This document shows positions 12,477 to 24,600 of a DNA stretch of 64,000 nt, piece by piece; position 1 is the stretch's first letter, and every line of letters begins with the position of its first letter. The notes under the pieces are model-generated. The model was not told the DNA's origin. It searched no databases and worked only from the letters and a program-made list of their open reading frames with translations. Both the position numbers and the translations under genes were made by a program. This DNA comes from Calcarisporiella thermophila CBS 279.70 (lineage: Eukaryota; Calcarisporiellomycota), in NCBI RefSeq assembly GCF_041956535.1, contig NW_027192191.1, positions 371,267 through 435,266 on the forward strand, given 5' to 3'.

Positions 12477-13036
12477 ATTGTGGAGCAGATGGCCAACTCT
12501 CCCCCCCCCCCCTTTATATATGTTGCTATATTGTCTTTTGCTTCTTCTCTTTATATACAGCAATCTGCGCAATATTTATGTAAAATGTAGAGAAAACACT
12601 TGAAATGTAATATTTTCTAGTTCTTTTCGTAGGTTTATTGTGTTGTCTTTTTTCTACTTTTTTCTTCTCCTGTTGTAGTATCACTAATGGAAGCGGCGAG
12701 AATCGGCCTCACGCTGAACTGATTTTCGTGGTTTCTAAAATATATTTTCTTCTAATGATACAAAATTTACAACCTCTATATACAACACGAATTTCAGGGG
12801 GTGAGATAGGATACAAAAGCTGAAATCAAGGAAACATTTTGAAGAATAAGAGCGTGAGAAAGAGAAATGTGGAAAGGCAAAAAAGGGGGGGGGGATAGAG
12901 GGACCCACAAAATCAAAGCCGATTATACTTAGCTTGAAATAATACTCAGCTGATAAATTACTTTTAGGGAAGCTCAAAGAATCAAGGAAGTGTAAATCAA
13001 AATAAGAAAGAGAGAGTTAAGAAACGGGAAGGCTCA
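12477..13036. other. Convergent 3' flanks of F-box and histidine-kinase genes
   Basis: No gene seen. It contains a run of C at about 12499-12511 followed by T/A-rich sequence, and a G run at about 12885-12893 on the other side, consistent with untranslated 3' regions of two convergent genes. Confidence 0.45.
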
Positions 13037-16000
13037 TCACGATAGATACTTATCCAAGAGAAGCGAGAGCCTCGAAAGCCCTATTGGTTTCTAATAGGCA
13101 ATAGAAGTTAAAAAGAAGGCAGACGCTGGTTAAATCCCCGTATCTCTACTCTCAACAAAGCTATTACAGAAAATATAAAGAAACGAAGAATCCTCACCAC
13201 TATCACGTCATCGAATCCATGTTTAACCGCCCATCGTCCGTCTGTCTCTCCCGCCAGACTACTGTCGGCCGTAAGCGCGATGATAACGGTCGCCTTTCTC
13301 CGGCCCTCGCCTCCAGAGCTTGAAAAGTCGCTCACCCTCATGGCCGCTTCGACCTCGGTTGACATTCTCTGCCTTTCAAGGAATTCTCTCTCGTTCAACC
13401 GAATTGCTTCTGCGGTGCTGTACCCATCCATGCCCGGCATGTTTATATCCATCAGAATCAGGCGGTATTGGTACGTGCTGAAGAGTTGGAAGGCCTGGTA
13501 CCCGTTCACCGCCATATCCAACTGGCTGACCCCGAGCTTCTCAAGTTGACGTTTGAGCAGCCTCTGGTGGATGACATTGTCATCCACAATCAGCACACGA
13601 CCCTGCCTCTCGGGAACAGAGTTCGACTGAATCTCCAACGCGTCACTGGTGCTGGCGACTGGCTCGCCATCCGGGCGGGGATTCGAAAACACATCCCCCG
13701 AGCTAATGGGAGTCTTGGGCCCGGAAAATTCATGCGACTCTATCGACGCACGAGGGGTTGCACGCCGTTCAGAAAACCGGAGGGTTGGATAGGTTTTGTT
13801 GAAGTTTTTGGAGTCGAATTTCTTTAGCGATCGGAAGACAGGGGAAGTTCTTCTTCGAGGGATTTTATCCAAGCACTGCTTACGATCCGCACCTGTCTTC
13901 CCATGAGCACTCTTATCGCCGGTGGCCCCCTGTTTTGCTTCACATTTGTCAGATTCCGGCGCCAGCGTAGATCTGAAGGTCGTGAAATGGGCACCATCGA
14001 GCACGCACACCAAGTGCTCCATGATCTCCTTCTCCGAGGTAGGCTTCATGCATATGATCACCTCGTACATTTCCTCGAGCTCATCCCAAGGCCTCAAGTC
14101 GCTAGCAGAGCTTTGCTCGCAAAAGAAAAACACCACGTCTTTAGCGCGTGGGGCATCACTGAACCAGCGATCAAAGCTCCGAATGCGGGAGAAGACGGGG
14201 CGAGGGAGGGGGGTGACATTGGTTAGACTACGTCGAACACGGTAACGCGGAGACCCGGAGCTTGGTGGTTTGGGCCGGGTTGCAGTGATGGTGGAGAGAG
14301 AGATAAGAGTGCGCTGCATGGTCTCAAAAGTATCCAAAACTTTCTCCATATTCTCGCGATCTCGTTCTTGGCCAATCTCATCGATGAGCATTTCCAAGTC
14401 TGTGACCGCGCGTGTCCCCGGCGATACGTCGAGGAGAAAGATGGTGGGGCCCGTTTTCTTTTTAATGCTGTCGACGGGAAGATGTTTAAACAAGGCCTGA
14501 GTCGAGTCCAACAGGTGCACTCGGCCAAGCCCTTGCAGGAACTCTCTGAATCGATCACACCGCGAATACGCAAACACCGGTAGATCTTTCAGAGGAGCTC
14601 GTCTCGACCGCAAGCCGTAACTCCATTGCAGGAGCTTGGGAAGGGCGCGCTCCATGCAGGTAGAGTTCCGCCTTGTCTCCGACTGTTCGTCAAGAGTTTT
14701 GCCCGATTTCTCCAGGGTGAGAACAAACCCAAACTCACTTCCTTTCCCCAACTCTGATTTTAGCGTGACATGACCACCCATTAACTCCACAAACTCCTTC
14801 ACAAGGAATAGGCCCAGACCACTGCCTAGTTTTGCTGTCACGCCCACTTGGGAAAACTCCTTGAACAACTTTGTTTGTGCACTCTTGGAGATGCCGATGC
14901 CGGTGTCTTTGACACTACATTTGATTACAAAAGCGTTCTGAAGCTCCTCGATTAGGCGCACTTTGACGAGGATATACCCTTGATGCGTAAACTTTTGGGC
15001 ATTGGTAAGGAGATTACTCAGCACTTGACGGATCCTCCCTTGATAGTTTTGTTTTTTGTAGAATAGTCAGCGTATAAGCAAGTGAAGTCAGAGAGTTGGA
15101 CAAAACGTCTTTAAAGAAATACCTGAATCGCCATAGAACAAAGATTGCACGTCATAAGGGTATTCCACTAGAAGCTCTAACCCCTTTCGTGCACATAATC
15201 GTTCCATAATCTTACATTCGCGTAAGATGAGCTGATGCAGATCAAAATCCTCCAACACCAGCGTCATCTTGTTTGCGCTGAGCTTACTTGCATCGAGTAG
15301 ATCATTGAGCATCTGCAACATATTGTTTGACAGTTCATCGATTAGCTTTACGTCGCGCTGATACTCGGACAAGTTGGGATCCTTCAGGAGCATTTCAGCA
15401 ATGCTTTGCAGAGCAGAAAGTGGATTTCTGTATTACATACAAGTTAATAAAATCCAAAAAAGATTAGAAATAAGAACCAAATTGCAAGATATCTACCTCA
15501 ACTCATGGGCGACTTGATTGAGATTTGTTTTGGAAAGCTCCATCGCTCTCTCTTTTGTCTTAATAATCTGTGCAGTTGGAAGAAAGGTCGAAAAATCTGC
15601 CGCGGAAACAAATGAAATTAAACATTTAGAAAATATAGTAAGATAATTAGAATCTTCTGTTGATCTGCTTACCATTTAGCAAGATAAATAACAATACACC
15701 CGTTAGGTTGAACAAGAATCCCCAGAGCGCAAGAGAATTCCTCTGGGATTCAGGCAGAGAGAAATGGATGAATAATCCATCGGCGATAAGAGTCGTAATG
15801 TACCAGCTGCTTTGTGTACAGGTAAGAGTCATTACCGCAGGTAATGACAGTAGTTGAAGAGATGCTAGAGCAAGAATTCCTTCAGATTCCCCCAGGTGAA
15901 TGCAACTTGCAGCGAGGAAAAGAAAAAAAGCGCGCGTGGAGCTTCGTTGGGAAATGGAAAGAAAGAGATATACGACAGGAATGAGCCAAAGATAGGGCGA

Positions 16001-16132
16001 TGCGTGCAGTGTAGAAACAACAGCAAGAATGGCAGTGGCCGTGGATAGTGCCCATCGCTTCTTCCACTTCGAGCTCGGAATAAAAGCCCTTCCGGAGCGA
16101 AGGATTGGTGTATCCGCGCTGAATGGAATCAT
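13037..16132 (-). CDS. Membrane-bound hybrid histidine kinase with pseudoreceiver and receiver domains
   Basis: A two-component phosphorelay sensor that should phosphorylate itself on His and pass the phosphate to its own receiver Asp, then to an Ypd1-type carrier. Exons on the minus strand: 16132-15673, 15596-15497, 15427-15123, 15038-13198, 13090-13037, summing to 919 aa. Residues about 25-150 hold five or six membrane segments with no PAS or GAF domain. The H-box is NQVAHELRNPLSAL (His near 183), the N-box SNLLTNAQKF, G1 VKDTGIGIS and G2 GSGLGLFLVKEF. Residues about 443-634 look like a degenerate receiver. The true receiver starts RVLIVDDN (near 767), has its phospho-acceptor in LILMDINMPGMDG (near 818), and regains its conserved Lys-Pro only through the small last exon (begins KPIGLSRL). 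Reading through the last intron would lose that Lys. Confidence 0.9.
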
Positions 16133-17462
16133 ATATGTACTCGAAATTATGAATGGATGGGTATAAACTTGCTGTTGCTGTGAAAGAAAGAATATGGGCC
16201 TTATCTAATGGTTGCTAGCGCGATTATTTTAAGCGAACGGATTTAGCGAGGTTAGGTTGAAAACGGCGTCAGCGTTTTACTCGTAGAAAGGAAAAAAAAA
16301 AAGAGTCAGCGGCGTTTCAAGCTGTCTTTTACCGAAATCTGAACAGAAATAAGCAGTTTCTTCTCTTGGAGTTCCTAATTAGGTATAATGCATGACACCC
16401 GGCACTTCAAGATCTTAATTTATCGCCAGCACTTTATTCCGGTGACGTAGAGCGTAGTCATGCCCCTTTTAAAGTGTGCTCTAGCAGCATCGGATGGAGG
16501 CATCCCATAGTCGACTATCTAAACTCGGATATCCCCGTTCATTTTGATCTCTTTCCTCTAAGTGAATGACTCGCCCCTCTCTCGATGCAAAACTAGCGGA
16601 ATTAATGTAGATAGCCCGTGGCACATTGGGATCGGGGGAGAGGGGGAGGGGGGGGGGAGCTCATTTGTCAGATAAAAAACACTTGTCCTAAGACTTTGGC
16701 CATAACAAGCCGTATGGATTATATGGATTCAAGCCGACAACATCGATGCAAGCAGAGACGGGGCTGGCGTGAATTAACGAAGTAGTTGTGTTGGGGTGCG
16801 GGTCTAGTGTTCACACCCATTCTAATTAATCTGGCAGCCGCGTTAGGCTGACTCTTTGGGTATGTGAGCAGATTATACTGGCATCTTCATTTCCAGACAA
16901 AGCCTGGTAAGCCTGAAAGAGGACTGCTGTCTGCTTATCATCTGAAATGCTCTTGTTGTCTTCCCTCGCAGCTCTCTCTCAAGATCACAAGCTTTGTATT
17001 TTAAGCGGAATCAGGGTCGCATTCTCTGTGTTCCCTTAGTTTCTTTTCCCCCGCACTTCATTAACACCATTTAGCATTTTGCGGAAGGATCCGTGACTGC
17101 CATCACATTTCATTGGTGTGTAGGAAATGGAAATAGAATACGGAACACAAAGACCCATCTCTCTGGCACGCTCCCCTATCCACTTCAAAGGTGACTCTCT
17201 CATTTTCTCTTTATCATCTTTTCTTTCCATTTGCTGTATGCTGGACTGCATCAAATAGGATACTTCATTAATTTCCCCTCTCCTTTTGTACCTCATCCCC
17301 TCCTTTGCCATTCCGTTCCATTCTTTTCATCATTTTCTAAGAAGAAGAATTTAGTAGATTAGCATTTTTCTATTGGTTAGAACAAGTGTTCCATCCTCCA
17401 GCTCGCCTCGTTCATTCTCTCTTGCTCCTTCTGTATATTAACGTGAGATCGTATTCCTGAAT
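16133..17462. other. Divergent promoter region between histidine kinase and PY-motif membrane protein
   Basis: About 1.3 kb between two divergently transcribed starts. It includes a G-rich tract at about 16634-16660 and pyrimidine-rich sequence close to the downstream ATG, as is common in fungal promoters. A 91-codon open frame on the minus strand (17036-17311) has no motif and lies in this pyrimidine-rich leader, so I do not call it. No tRNA or repeat was recognised. Confidence 0.4.
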
Positions 17463-18272
17463 ATGATTATTGAGTCTCGATGGGATACTGCACCTCTATT
17501 GAGACTCAAAAGAAGGCGCAATGACGCTATGGCACTGGCATTGGCCGAAGAACAGACATCAGTGTTAATATCTCAGCCTAGCGGGTCCATTGCTGCACCT
17601 GCTTCTACCTCTGCCTTATCCGCTCCAGCCACCCAATCATCTCTTCCCTCTCAACATACTCCTGAGCCTGTCCATCATTCCGATCAGCATGGTGCGGCAA
17701 AGTTATCTCCTTTGTTAATCTCCATGATTGCCTTGTCTTGTCTTTTGGGATTGGTCGTGCTTCTAGCCTTGTTTGTGTGGTGGAGGCGATCTCAACGGCT
17801 TAAGCAAACTAAACTTCGCACGCGAGAGATGAGGAATCGGTTGAACACCTATTCTTTGAGCTCTGACCTCCCTTCCTCTACGACTTCACCAACCAGTGTA
17901 TATAAATTTTCCGGCTCTCTTCCTCGCTCAACGAACATCTCTCTCTCTGGGCAGACCCCGCCGCCACCATATAGTGCCACCATGGAAGGAAAGGACATCT
18001 TCGTAGATTTTGATGCTGCAGAAGGTTATTGTATACCAACCGGTAGTCCAATTACCTATCCTCCTACGGCGAAGAGTAGTGGGCATGTTACATTCGCATC
18101 TGTTGCCACTCCCCTCGCGGCCATGAATGGAAGAGCGGCTTATGGCGGCGCGGCCCCATCTGCCCACCGCGCTCAGAATAACTACCAGTCTCCTCTAGCT
18201 AGACTGAGCAGGAATCAGAGTGTTCGTCGTCTGCTTGGGCGGTTCTCACGCATGTCATACCAGGTGTGGTAG
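17463..18272 (+). CDS. Single-pass membrane protein with Ser/Thr-rich ectodomain and PPPPY motif
   Basis: I do not recognise the family. The 269-residue frame is uninterrupted. Residues about 30-80 are rich in Ser, Thr, Ala and Pro, as in O-mannosylated cell-surface stalks. Residues about 83-107 form one strong hydrophobic helix ending FVWW and followed by basic RRSQRLK, so the C-terminal half should be cytosolic. That half is Ser-rich and has a PY motif (TPPPPY, residues 165-170), the ligand of WW domains such as those of the Nedd4/Rsp5 ubiquitin ligases. There is no cleavable signal peptide, so the helix may serve as a signal anchor. The layout resembles Mid2/Mtl1-type wall-stress sensors, but this is shape similarity only. 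Confidence 0.7.
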   Translation: MIIESRWDTAPLLRLKRRRNDAMALALAEEQTSVLISQPSGSIAAPASTSALSAPATQSSLPSQHTPEPVHHSDQHGAAKLSPLLISMIALSCLLGLVVLLALFVWWRRSQRLKQTKLRTREMRNRLNTYSLSSDLPSSTTSPTSVYKFSGSLPRSTNISLSGQTPPPPYSATMEGKDIFVDFDAAEGYCIPTGSPITYPPTAKSSGHVTFASVATPLAAMNGRAAYGGAAPSAHRAQNNYQSPLARLSRNQSVRRLLGRFSRMSYQVW

Positions 18273-18685
18273 CTGTAGATAATGATAAAAAAAGCCGAAA
18301 AATAAGCTATAAAATATGAAAAAAAAACGCAGTGCGTTAGAGGAAGGCATGCTGGCTTATATCTAGATTCAGTGTTTCTCTTGATCTTTCCCCTTGTCTT
18401 TATATATAGTTTTTCCTCCAGTATAGTATAGCTCGAAATATGCCTTTATTTTATTGTTTTTTTTTGTTACAGTTTTTCATTTACTCGCTTCGATTCTCAA
18501 TCATACTCTCTCTTTATTTCTTGTTGATAGGATTTGTTTTGTAGCTTTCTCTCATTATATCTGCTTCCATCCAAGAATACACATCCAATATTCTCTCCAA
18601 GATTTCGGTTCAAATTTTTCTTTTTCCGCGCCAACATTTCCTTTTAAATATTTCCTTATCTTCTTTGATGCCATTTTCATAAAAC
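18273..18685. other. Intergenic, A/T- and pyrimidine-rich
   Basis: Contains the 3' flank of the membrane-protein gene and the leader of the PFK-2 gene. It has long T tracts and no coding signal that I could support. Confidence 0.4.
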
Positions 18686-20800
18686 ATGTCTTCTAATTTC
18701 AAATACTTAAGTGAGAGCAACGGATGTTCGGGGTCTTCACAGCCCCCTTCGCGTGAGTATCCTCCTCTCTCGTGTTTCTTCTCAACACCTTCACCCATTC
18801 TTAGTAATTGACGGTTAACCTTACTATTTCTTGCTGTATATTTTTGTGTAATAATCGATAAAGCCGATTCAGGATCACCTTCCATAGCCCCTATCGATCG
18901 CTCCAACAATAGCTCAAATGAGCCTCGAAGAAAAGGACCGACCGCATACCGGAAGATGAGTGTGTTGGGGTTAGATGTTCCCGGTGTTGTACAGACGCGT
19001 TTTCCAAAAGGTATGTTCTAGCCACGGCACCATTATCAATTGTAGATTTACCTATGGAACACATAGAGGTCGAGGATCGAATTGCTGAAATTGGAAGCAA
19101 GCTTGTGGTGGCTATGGGTAAATATAAGCGATATGCTCGCAAATCACTCGGTTGCTAATTACTAATGTCTTCATAATTCCAGTTGGACTGCCCGCGCGTG
19201 GCAAGAGTTATATAGTAAAAAAACTGACTCGCTATCTTAACTGGCTACAATATGAGACGAAGGTGCTACCCCTGTCGCTTGTTCTTCAATGCTTTTTTCT
19301 CTAAATGTTTGATCAAATTCCAATTAGGTATTTAATGTTGGAAATCGCAGGCGTGAGAAGGCCGCAAGCGACGAGAAATGCACGGGAAAGAGCGTCGATC
19401 ATTCCCACAATTTTTTCGACCCATCCAATGCAGAAGCGAAGCACCTTCGTGACCAGCTCGCAATGGATACACTGGAGGAATTGATTGCATGGTTGAAGAG
19501 CGGAGGAAGAGTTGGGATATTGGATGCAACTAATTCGACTATTGAACGCCGAAAGCTCATATTGGATCGATGCTCAAAGGAATCGAATATCCGTGTTTTA
19601 TTTGTTGAGAGTATATGTACCGATAAGAATGTCCGTTGATATTAAGTATAGCTTGGTGGGGTTGTTGGGCGCCCTATTCACACTAAGTTATATTTTTTAA
19701 ATCACTAGGTATTGGAAAAAAATATGCACCTGAAACTATCCGGGCCTGACTACAAGAGTAAAAATCCTGAAGAGGCCCTTAGAGACTTCAAGATGCGTGT
19801 CGCTAATTACGAAAGGGCTTACCAGACCATCGGCGAAGAAGAAGAAGCAAATGATGTACAGTATTGCAAGTTAATCAACGTCGGGAAGAAGGTGATTGCG
19901 CACAATATCTCAGGGTATTTATCGGGACAGTGCATTTTCTATTTGATGAATTTCAACCTGGCTGGTATGAATGTGAAATGCTTATTCAGTGTATAACAAA
20001 GGTGGATGAGGATGCTAAATGCATTTTTCAATACAATAGCGCGCCAGATCTGGCTCACAAGGCATGGAGAGAGTACCGATAATATGGTTGGGCGGATTGG
20101 AGGCGATGCGTCGGTGAGAATTCTAATCAATTTATCATCAGTAGTAAAAATATATGTGCATAATCGAGCCATTTACTTGCGATAGCTGTCGCCCAAAGGC
20201 CATAAATTTGGCCACACACTGGCTCGATTCATCCGACATCAACGGCAAATTTTCAAGGAGGAACAGGGCCTCCTCTCTCACCCCTTGATTGACTATTCAG
20301 ACCACCAATTCGCCGTATGGACAAGTATGTTGGCGCGAAGTCAAGAGACGGTTGAAGATTTTGATCCACACGAATTTGACATCAAGTGTATTCGCATGCT
20401 TAACGAAATTGATGCTGGAATCTGCGAAGGATTAACGTATGAGGAGATTCGACAACGCTATCCCTCAGAATACGAATTGCGAGCCAAAAATAAGCTCGCC
20501 TACCGATACCCAGGCGGAGAGTCCTATCTTGACGTCATCCACAGGCTACAGCCGCTCATAATCGAGCTGGAGCGAATGACTTCTTCATGCCTAATCGTCA
20601 CGCATCGAGTGGTGATGCGAATCCTTCTTGCTTATCTGCTTGACTGGCACTATCTCGACATGCCCAATATGCACGTACCATTGCACACCATTTACTGCCT
20701 GGAGCCTCGTGAATATGGCACTGTGCTCAAACGATTTCAATACAACTCGGATACAGACTGGTTTGACGAAATAAAAGAGTCGACACACGGCGCGCCGTGA
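18686..20800 (+). CDS. Bifunctional 6-phosphofructo-2-kinase / fructose-2,6-bisphosphatase
   Basis: Makes and removes fructose-2,6-bisphosphate, the cytosolic regulator of glycolysis and gluconeogenesis. Exons 18686-18752, 18888-19010, 19046-19117, 19183-19262, 19328-19630, 19709-19964, 20040-20113 and 20186-20800 sum to 529 aa. The kinase half has the P-loop GLPARGKSY (about residues 88-96), the [10 protein letters not shown] segment and GILDATNST. The phosphatase half begins [12 protein letters not shown] with the phospho-accepting His near 310, then [24 protein letters not shown] and the second His in VTHRVVMR (near 464). Both catalytic halves look intact, so bifunctionality is likely, unlike some fungal paralogues that keep one activity. 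One donor is the less common GTCCGT (19631). The first exon is low-complexity Ser-rich and its start is less certain. Confidence 0.92.
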
Positions 20801-21676
20801 ATTTAGATTTTTGCACTCCCACCCCCTTTTCTCCTGCTAATTTTTCCCTGCTTCATTTGCCTATATATTGCGTGGTAACTTTTATTATGTGTCTATCTCT
20901 TTCATAATCACCTTATGGTAGTGTTTTTTGTCTTTTCACCTTTCTCTTATCCATTCCTATGACAAACTCATTCCTTTTGTACTAGCATTATGAATGGTAG
21001 AAAAAGAGCAAGCCTGATTCGGCACGAGTTTTATTTGTCCCACCTTGAATTATTAGGAAGTCTAGGAGCTAGAGCATTAATATCTGCGGGGTTGCAAAAA
21101 GCTTATTCCTCTCCTGCGAGGAAGGTTTTTGGCCTGGTGGATTTGAGTCTCTTTATAAAAATAACCATAGTTTGTTTTATTTGATAATTCCCGTTTTCAC
21201 GATTCTCGGTGGAGGATCTCCTTGTAATTCTTGGTTCTTTTTAGACCGCTTGACTCGCCCCTTGGGCTACCCCATTCCGAATTTAATCTAGATTGTGTAT
21301 ATTCCTCTCTCTCATTTTACCCGATTGACAATTATATCATCAGAAATTGGATCGGGAGAAGGGCGAGTAACCATTATCAATTAGGTAAGTCCGATTCTTT
21401 TTGTTTTCTTGAAATTCATTTTCCTGCGATTCTTCCAGATGATGGCTTGAATTCATCACGACTTCTCACACCTTGTAATAATAGCAATTAATCCGCGGGT
21501 TTTGCATGTATTTGTTCTTTTGGATGCTCTCCATTTGCGTTGATTGTCCTCGGTGAAAAGAACATCACTACCACATTCTACTCATATCTAGGCCTCGATA
21601 CCGTTGTAGCATCACGCCACTAACCGGCCAATCTTAAAATTTACTCTCCATCTAATACTTACCAAGTAGTAGCATA
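20801..21676. other. Intergenic region upstream of the RhoGAP gene
   Basis: Short open frames at 20990-21184 and 21231-21491 lack motifs and are judged non-coding. The stretch is T-rich and serves as 3' flank of the PFK-2 gene and promoter/leader of the RhoGAP gene. Confidence 0.4.
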
Positions 21677-24600
21677 ATGACATCCACCTCCGTACAATCC
21701 ACCCCAACATCCCCTCCAATTAGTACTCCAGAGCCGCCGGCTGAAAAACCAGCAGACAATCAGCTTCAACAGCTGCTCAAAGAAAAGAATGCCCTTCGCC
21801 AACAGAATGATTCTCTCTGGAAAATTATTGAGAAACAACGCAACGTTCTACAGAACCTGCAGCGTGAGATACAGCGTATAGCAGGGGAGCGTGATGAAGT
21901 GGTTGGAGAAAAAAATGCACTGGCAGCAAAAGTGAAGGAGTTGGAGAGCCTTCTCCACAGATCTTCCCGTGCAGAGGCTGGTCCGAAGGAAGTGCCTGTG
22001 GTGGGTGCTCTCGTGCTGCCAAAGGGACCAGAGGAATCTGGTTCGACGGAGGATTCGGGGCGAATTCTTTCCCCACTGCCGCTATCACCCTCGCAGCTCA
22101 AGTCTTCCTCTACACGTCACGAAGGGGGTTCATACTCCACTCAAGGTGTCACTGGTGAAAATCTTCCCTCGCCTCGTACTACTCTAACTGATTCCGGTCA
22201 CTCACGCCCTTCACCACCCCCTCGTTCCCCATATCGATCTAACACTATACCAACACATGAAGCGGACACACACCTTGATTCCGCTACTAGCAGCCAGCTT
22301 ACTTCACTCCCTATTTCTCCCCAGCTCTCCTCTCATGCGAAGGCGAATAATGAATCCATCCCCAAGGAAGCTTCTCTGCCTCCTGGATTGAGCGTCATTC
22401 CCCCCACCGAACAAACTCGTCCGCTTCGCAAGAAACCTTCATTCCCGCGCGCTTCAATGCTTCCCCCTCCTCGCCTCATCACAGAGCATGACCCAAATCT
22501 ACGTGCCCCTTCGCCACCTTTGCAACGCCCTACATCAATGCATATTCACGTTGGCGCACCTGCTGATGATGGGCCATTGTCTGCTCCTCTCCTTGGGGTG
22601 CCTTCTCCAACCGATATGGGAGGCAATGGACGATCCAAGCGGGAAAGTGCATTCTTCATGGCCCCGCAGGATTTCAAGCTGAGTGATTATTCGCCCCAGC
22701 AGCCACCATCACCCCAGCGGCAGAGACCAGTATCTCCGCTCCAGAAGCAGCTATCACAGCCTTCACTACCCGTGTCAAAATCCCATATACCTTCACTCTC
22801 TGCCGAACACCTTCCTCTATCTCCTCGCGTCGGCAGCTTGATGCCCCGTTCCCCAACAGCTACAGGGAATCAGCACAGTTTTCCAGACAGTCACCCAGCT
22901 TCTCCGTTGGATAAAATGCCGGCATTTGCTAACCCATCGGTAGTTGGGAATGGAAAGCGTACCCCCTCGCCCTCCCTTCCCCAATCGCCTAAAGTCGGTC
23001 TTCGCTCCCCTGGCCAGACTTCCCATCCGAAGCTTCACCCCTCCCATTTTCCAACCTCTAACCCACTCCCCTCCTCTTATCCTCATCAAACCCAAGATAC
23101 CTCTGTTCCCGGTGAATGTGGAAATAAGATGGACTCTATTTCAGGTGTCAATGTTCGTGTAGTTGGAACGGGTTTAAGGGCAATTGAACGCGGAAAGGAA
23201 AAGCTTTGCTTTGTGATTTCTGTGCTGAGAATATCCGACCCTCATACTGGGGCAGAGGAGGAATTGTGGAGAGTAGAAAAATTGTATTCAGATTTTATTG
23301 CCCTGGATGCCAAGGTAAGCATGCTATATTTGGTGTATTGCCCCGCCCCACTCATTACAATGCCAAGCCCACTAACACAACTATACTATTATGTCAGCTT
23401 AAAAAGCAGGAAAATAAAGCAATCGTAAATAGAATTGGAAAGTTGCCAGACAAGAGCATGTTCAGTAGTTATGCGCCTACAATTGTAGAGCAGCGCAAGG
23501 TACAATCCTCGTGAACACTTTGAGCGCCTTTACCACTGTTATTTTAACCAAGTCTATTTGTCTTCAGATCTTATTGGAAAGATATTTGCAGCATATCATT
23601 TCACTTCCGCTTCGGGACCCCGGTGAGATATGTGCATTTTTAAGCAGCGACGTAGTTGAGCAAAAGAAACGGCAGCCACTGGTAAATGGATAATTCATGC
23701 ATATGCAATTAGAGGAGTCTTTTTTATTTAATCCATTTTTACCCACAGATGGCTGGACAGAAGGAAGGCTACTTGACAAAGCGTGGTAAGAGTTTTGGCG
23801 GCTGGAAGAAACGCTATTTCGTACTCAAAGACGGTCCTATCCTCGACTACTACGAAGGCAAAGAGGGCAGCTGGCTTGGATGTATTAAACTCACCCATGC
23901 CCAACTTGCTCGGCACCTGCCTTCCGCTCCTTCCTCAGAGGCCATCCCCTCGTCACCAGTTTCTACCTCCGCTTCTCCAGCCAACTCGAACCAAAACTCG
24001 GATGCCTACCTACATGCTTTTATGATTCTGGAGCCAAAGAAACCGGGATCATCGGCCATAACTCGCCACATCCTGTGTGCTGAGACGGATGAAGAGCGTG
24101 ACGAATGGGTGGAGGCTTTGGCATATTGGATAGGTGTCCCAGAGAAATCCGAAGATGCCATCAACAGAGCCAATGGCAAAAAGTTGACGAATGCAGGTGA
24201 CAAACAACGTAAAATTTCCAAAGATGATATAAAAACCGTCCCTGGTTCTGCACACTCGATCACTTCATCGAGCGGATTTAGTTCCGGAGCAACTGGATTG
24301 GTAGAGGATTTAATTCCACCCCCACCACTGTTAGCACATTCAGGTCAGCGATCAAATTCAGACCCTAATATTGGCGCCTATCTTGGAATGGTTCCTAGCT
24401 TGCAACGGCAGCAACAACAGCCTCCGTCATTCGCAATGCCCCCACAGCGCTCGCCACAGCTCGAGGCTACGATTTCCACATCCTTGCCATCGTGTTCGGC
24501 CGCAGAGCGAGCCAGTCTTGATAGTCATAATTGGCCCCGGGCCAAGTCCGTATCGCCATCTTTCGATTCACGTGAGCGCGCTCGACATGAGCGTACAGAA

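Noticed and set aside
13108-13197. C-terminal extension of the histidine-kinase frame read without splicing
   Set aside because: The GTGAGG donor and a downstream AG restore the conserved receiver Lys-Pro, so the read-through tail is intron.
17036-17311. 91-codon minus-strand open frame upstream of the PY-motif gene
   Set aside because: Lies in pyrimidine-rich leader DNA and encodes a Lys/Arg/Glu-rich string typical of antisense to C/T tracts.
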